A stretch of 64,000 nt of DNA from Pyropia yezoensis (lineage: Eukaryota; Rhodophyta; Bangiophyceae; Bangiales; Bangiaceae). Shown one piece after another: positions 61,864 to 64,000 of the stretch (its first letter is position 1; each line of letters starts with the position of its first letter). Position numbers and translations under genes: made by a program. The stretch lies in the NCBI GenBank assembly GCA_009829735.1, contig CM020618.1, positions 16,291,346-16,355,345 on the forward strand, written 5' to 3'. The notes below the pieces were generated by a model that worked only from the letters and a program-made list of their open reading frames with translations, ran no database searches and was not told the origin of the DNA.

Positions 61864-63981
61864 CTACTCCCAGCGCGGACGCTGAGCCGCGGGAGTGTCC
61901 TCCAGCGCTGCCTCCGCGGCACGACGGGAACCGGAGGAAGACGGGATGACGTAGTGCGGTGGACGCGGTGCATCCCGGTATGACGCCATCGGAGTAGTAC
62001 CGGTAGTTGCCGGGGGCTCCCGCTCATCCAGATATGCCCGTCGGCGCCCCTGGAAGCCAGTGAAGGTTTCTGTCCACTGCTGAGCCAAGCCATGCCGCGT
62101 AAAGATCGCCAGAAGTTCGCCAACCACCGGGCTGTTCGACATCTGGCCGCTGTCCGCGCAAGCAAACACCCGGTCGACCACGTTGTTCAAGACGCTGGCG
62201 TAAGTACCCAGCACCAGGGAGGACCCAACGCCTTCAACCTGCACCGGAATACGACCCAGCTGGTCTTCAGTCATACCGACGTCGTACTGGTCGCATGTCG
62301 GACCACCTTGGATCAGGTACCAGTCAGGCACCCGGAAGCGGGTAAGGCGCAGAGTCGGCGCCGGAATCTCGAACCGCCCCGAGGATGACACCACCGGACG
62401 GTCCACAACGGCCCCCGAAACCGGAGTACCCAACTCCAGCGGAGGCACAGCGCCGCCGGCGTTGGAAGAAGGCGTCCGAGGCGGAGCGGCCGGAGTGGTA
62501 GGCGACCGCGCGGTCACCCCATGACTCGCCGCAGACAGGCGCGGTGCCGGAGGAGCTTGAAGTACCGGCACAGCCGGAACAGGGCGTGAACGCGCCGGCG
62601 ACGGTTCAGGCGAGGCCACCGGGGCGACAGGTGCAACAGGAGGAAGCGGAGCCGCCGCAGACGCCTGACCGACCGCCGCGGCCCATCCCGACTCCTGCAC
62701 CGGCGGCCCAACTGGCAGAAGATCAAGGGCGGCCGGGGCAGGAAAGCTACCTAGCTGCGGCCACGCCGGAAGCGGCGTCGCCAGCTGCACCTTGGCCGGA
62801 GAAGACTGGTAGACCACCTGCGCCCAACCGAAGCCATCCCGACGCGGGCGGTTCTGGTCGGCAATCGCGTTCAAGAAGTTCCGGTCATGCACCGGCACCA
62901 GACGCCGGAAGTCAATCATCGCCTGGAAGAGCCCCTTGTACTCTTCGTCCTGGCTGCACAGGAAGTCGACGGTCAACTTGTCGACAATCCAGACCATCAG
63001 GAGGTCAGGGAGAAACCAAAGCCGGTTGGACTCCAAGACCTCGTGAAGCCAGTGGTTGGCCGCCAAGACTGTCATCTCGGACGTGTACATCATGTACGGG
63101 ATCGAGTGGAAGAAGCCCTTTATCGACGCCTGAGTCAAGGCGTCCAAGAAGTACCAGGTGAAGGGGATGCTGGAAGGAGCAAACCCGACCGGGATCTCGA
63201 CTTCCTGCTGCTGCGGGATGACCTTGGGGTAGTACGCCGCCCGGTTAGCCTTATCCAGCTTCCAGAACTCCTGATGGTTGCAGCTCACGAGGAAGTCACG
63301 CTGACGGCCGCGTCGCTCGCCTTGCTCCCGCGCCGGCGACAACTTGGAGTACTTCCGGGTCAGGAAAGGCGGCTCCAGAGCGACCATGCTCGGACGGGGG
63401 TCGCAGTTCAGGCTCCCGGACCCCTTGAGCGCCTCGTCCCAGACCTTGAGCGCCCGGTGGACGTACCCTTCCTCCTCCGGCCACCGGAGAACGGACGCGG
63501 ACACGAGACGCTCGGTCAAGGGTAGATCCAGCATCAGCGCGAAGGGGAGATCCTCCAGACGAGCAACCCAAGAGGAACCCGAGAAGCTCTGGGAGCGGTC
63601 TTGTGCCAGGCGCATCTGGTCCGCCGTGTGAAGACGAGCCTTATCCATCTCTGTCAAGACCCCGCGCTGGAGTTCCTTGCGCCAGAGGTCCAAGCAATCC
63701 TGCTGGCACTGGGCCGCGCCGGCGTTGCCGACCACCGTGGAGTAACGCCGGGCCGCCAGAGGGTCCTGCCCAAGAAGCATCTCCGGGAGACCCACCGGGG
63801 GGGTCTCGACCGGGTGCATCACAGAAGCCGGGGGAACCCGATCCGTCCCCGCCGTGGCGACCGGCGCCGACATCGACACCCGAGGAACTGGAGGCAGGAG
63901 AGGGGCACGACTACCCGAGTTCTCCTCCGCAACACTCGCCGCCGGAACCACGGGCCCAGCTTGGATCTCGGAACTGGACAT
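61864..63981 (-). CDS. Element C antisense ORF (705 residues)
   Basis: Minus-strand ORF convergent with pol, same place and nearly the same length as in element B. It has a Pro/Ala-rich N terminus (about 1-80), a helical region, RAAYYPKVIPQQQEVEIPVG then NHWLHEVLESNRLWFLPDLL (core near residues 308-336, the same position as in B), an Ala/Pro linker (about 410-525), and a C-terminal folded-looking part (RFRVPDWYLIQGGPTCDQYD; VVGELLAIFTRHGLAQQW). The end is near the pol stop, about 145 bases apart. Unknown function. Confidence 0.62.
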   Translation of the reverse strand: MSSSEIQAGPVVPAASVAEENSGSRAPLLPPVPRVSMSAPVATAGTDRVPPASVMHPVETPPVGLPEMLLGQDPLAARRYSTVVGNAGAAQCQQDCLDLWRKELQRGVLTEMDKARLHTADQMRLAQDRSQSFSGSSWVARLEDLPFALMLDLPLTERLVSASVLRWPEEEGYVHRALKVWDEALKGSGSLNCDPRPSMVALEPPFLTRKYSKLSPAREQGERRGRQRDFLVSCNHQEFWKLDKANRAAYYPKVIPQQQEVEIPVGFAPSSIPFTWYFLDALTQASIKGFFHSIPYMMYTSEMTVLAANHWLHEVLESNRLWFLPDLLMVWIVDKLTVDFLCSQDEEYKGLFQAMIDFRRLVPVHDRNFLNAIADQNRPRRDGFGWAQVVYQSSPAKVQLATPLPAWPQLGSFPAPAALDLLPVGPPVQESGWAAAVGQASAAAPLPPVAPVAPVASPEPSPARSRPVPAVPVLQAPPAPRLSAASHGVTARSPTTPAAPPRTPSSNAGGAVPPLELGTPVSGAVVDRPVVSSSGRFEIPAPTLRLTRFRVPDWYLIQGGPTCDQYDVGMTEDQLGRIPVQVEGVGSSLVLGTYASVLNNVVDRVFACADSGQMSNSPVVGELLAIFTRHGLAQQWTETFTGFQGRRRAYLDEREPPATTGTTPMASYRDAPRPPHYVIPSSSGSRRAAEAALEDTPAAQRPRWE

Positions 63982-64000
63982 GACGTCCAGACTCCGGGGG

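Larger units (their letters stand above)
55099..64000 (+). mobile_element. Element C: Ty3/Gypsy chromovirus, continues past the window
   Basis: Plus-strand LTR element inserted in pogo copy 2. Order in the window: 5' LTR, primer-binding site, gag, pol with chromodomain, minus-strand antisense ORF. The 3' LTR is not reached, so the target duplication (GAAGG expected from 55094-55098) and age cannot be judged. Open frames look whole as far as visible. Domain order and primer site match elements A and B. Confidence 0.85.

Noticed and set aside
1-64000. tRNA or rRNA genes
   Set aside because: No cloverleaf with A and B boxes or rRNA-like sequence was recognised by eye; the only tRNA-related sequence is the complementary primer-binding site.

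Overview
The window is nuclear DNA of a eukaryote with a very GC-rich, homopolymer-rich genome, most likely a red alga of the Porphyra/Pyropia type. The evidence is a nucleus-encoded CpcT/CpeT-like phycobiliprotein lyase homologue with a transit-peptide-like N terminus (47206-48108), C/T-rich leaders ending in GCC(A/C)CCATG-type starts, almost no introns, and Ala/Gly/Pro-rich host proteins. The exact species cannot be read from the sequence.

Host genes are few: a low-complexity protein with a possible EF-hand-like tail (1379-3628), a Pro/Arg/Tyr-rich gene split by transposon insertion (8324-8815 and 28953-29221), the histone chaperone ASF1 (41602-42480), a BCNT/SWC5-type SWR1-complex subunit (44267-46055, minus) and the CpcT-like gene. 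Two of these are chromatin proteins and lie about 1.8 kb apart.

Most of the rest is mobile DNA. At 8816-28947 a minus-strand Ty3/Gypsy chromovirus (element A, LTRs about 1% diverged, 5-bp target duplication GGGGC) sits inside the Pro-rich gene. A second, plus-strand chromovirus (element B, 18902-28282, LTRs identical by eye, target duplication GTTCC) sits in the gag region of A. Next comes a PIF/Harbinger gene pair: a SANT/Myb-like ORF1 (29232-30683, plus) convergent with a DDE transposase (31484-32932, minus). A pogo-type transposase lies at 36971-38386. A second pogo copy (52880 onward) is cut by a third chromovirus (element C, 55099 to the window end). Several MITE-like inverted-repeat elements lie between.

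Two observations stand out. First, a 3.6-kb DNA transposon at 48744-52339 has inverted repeats, a 4-bp CCAG target duplication and one 853-residue protein whose C terminus resembles the RAG1/Transib signature; I could not place it in a known superfamily. Second, all three chromoviruses carry a ~700-770-residue ORF on the opposite strand, downstream of pol and convergent with it. These ORFs share a recognisable core, and B and C place it at the same residue position, so this looks like a conserved additional antisense gene of this lineage. All alignments were done by eye.
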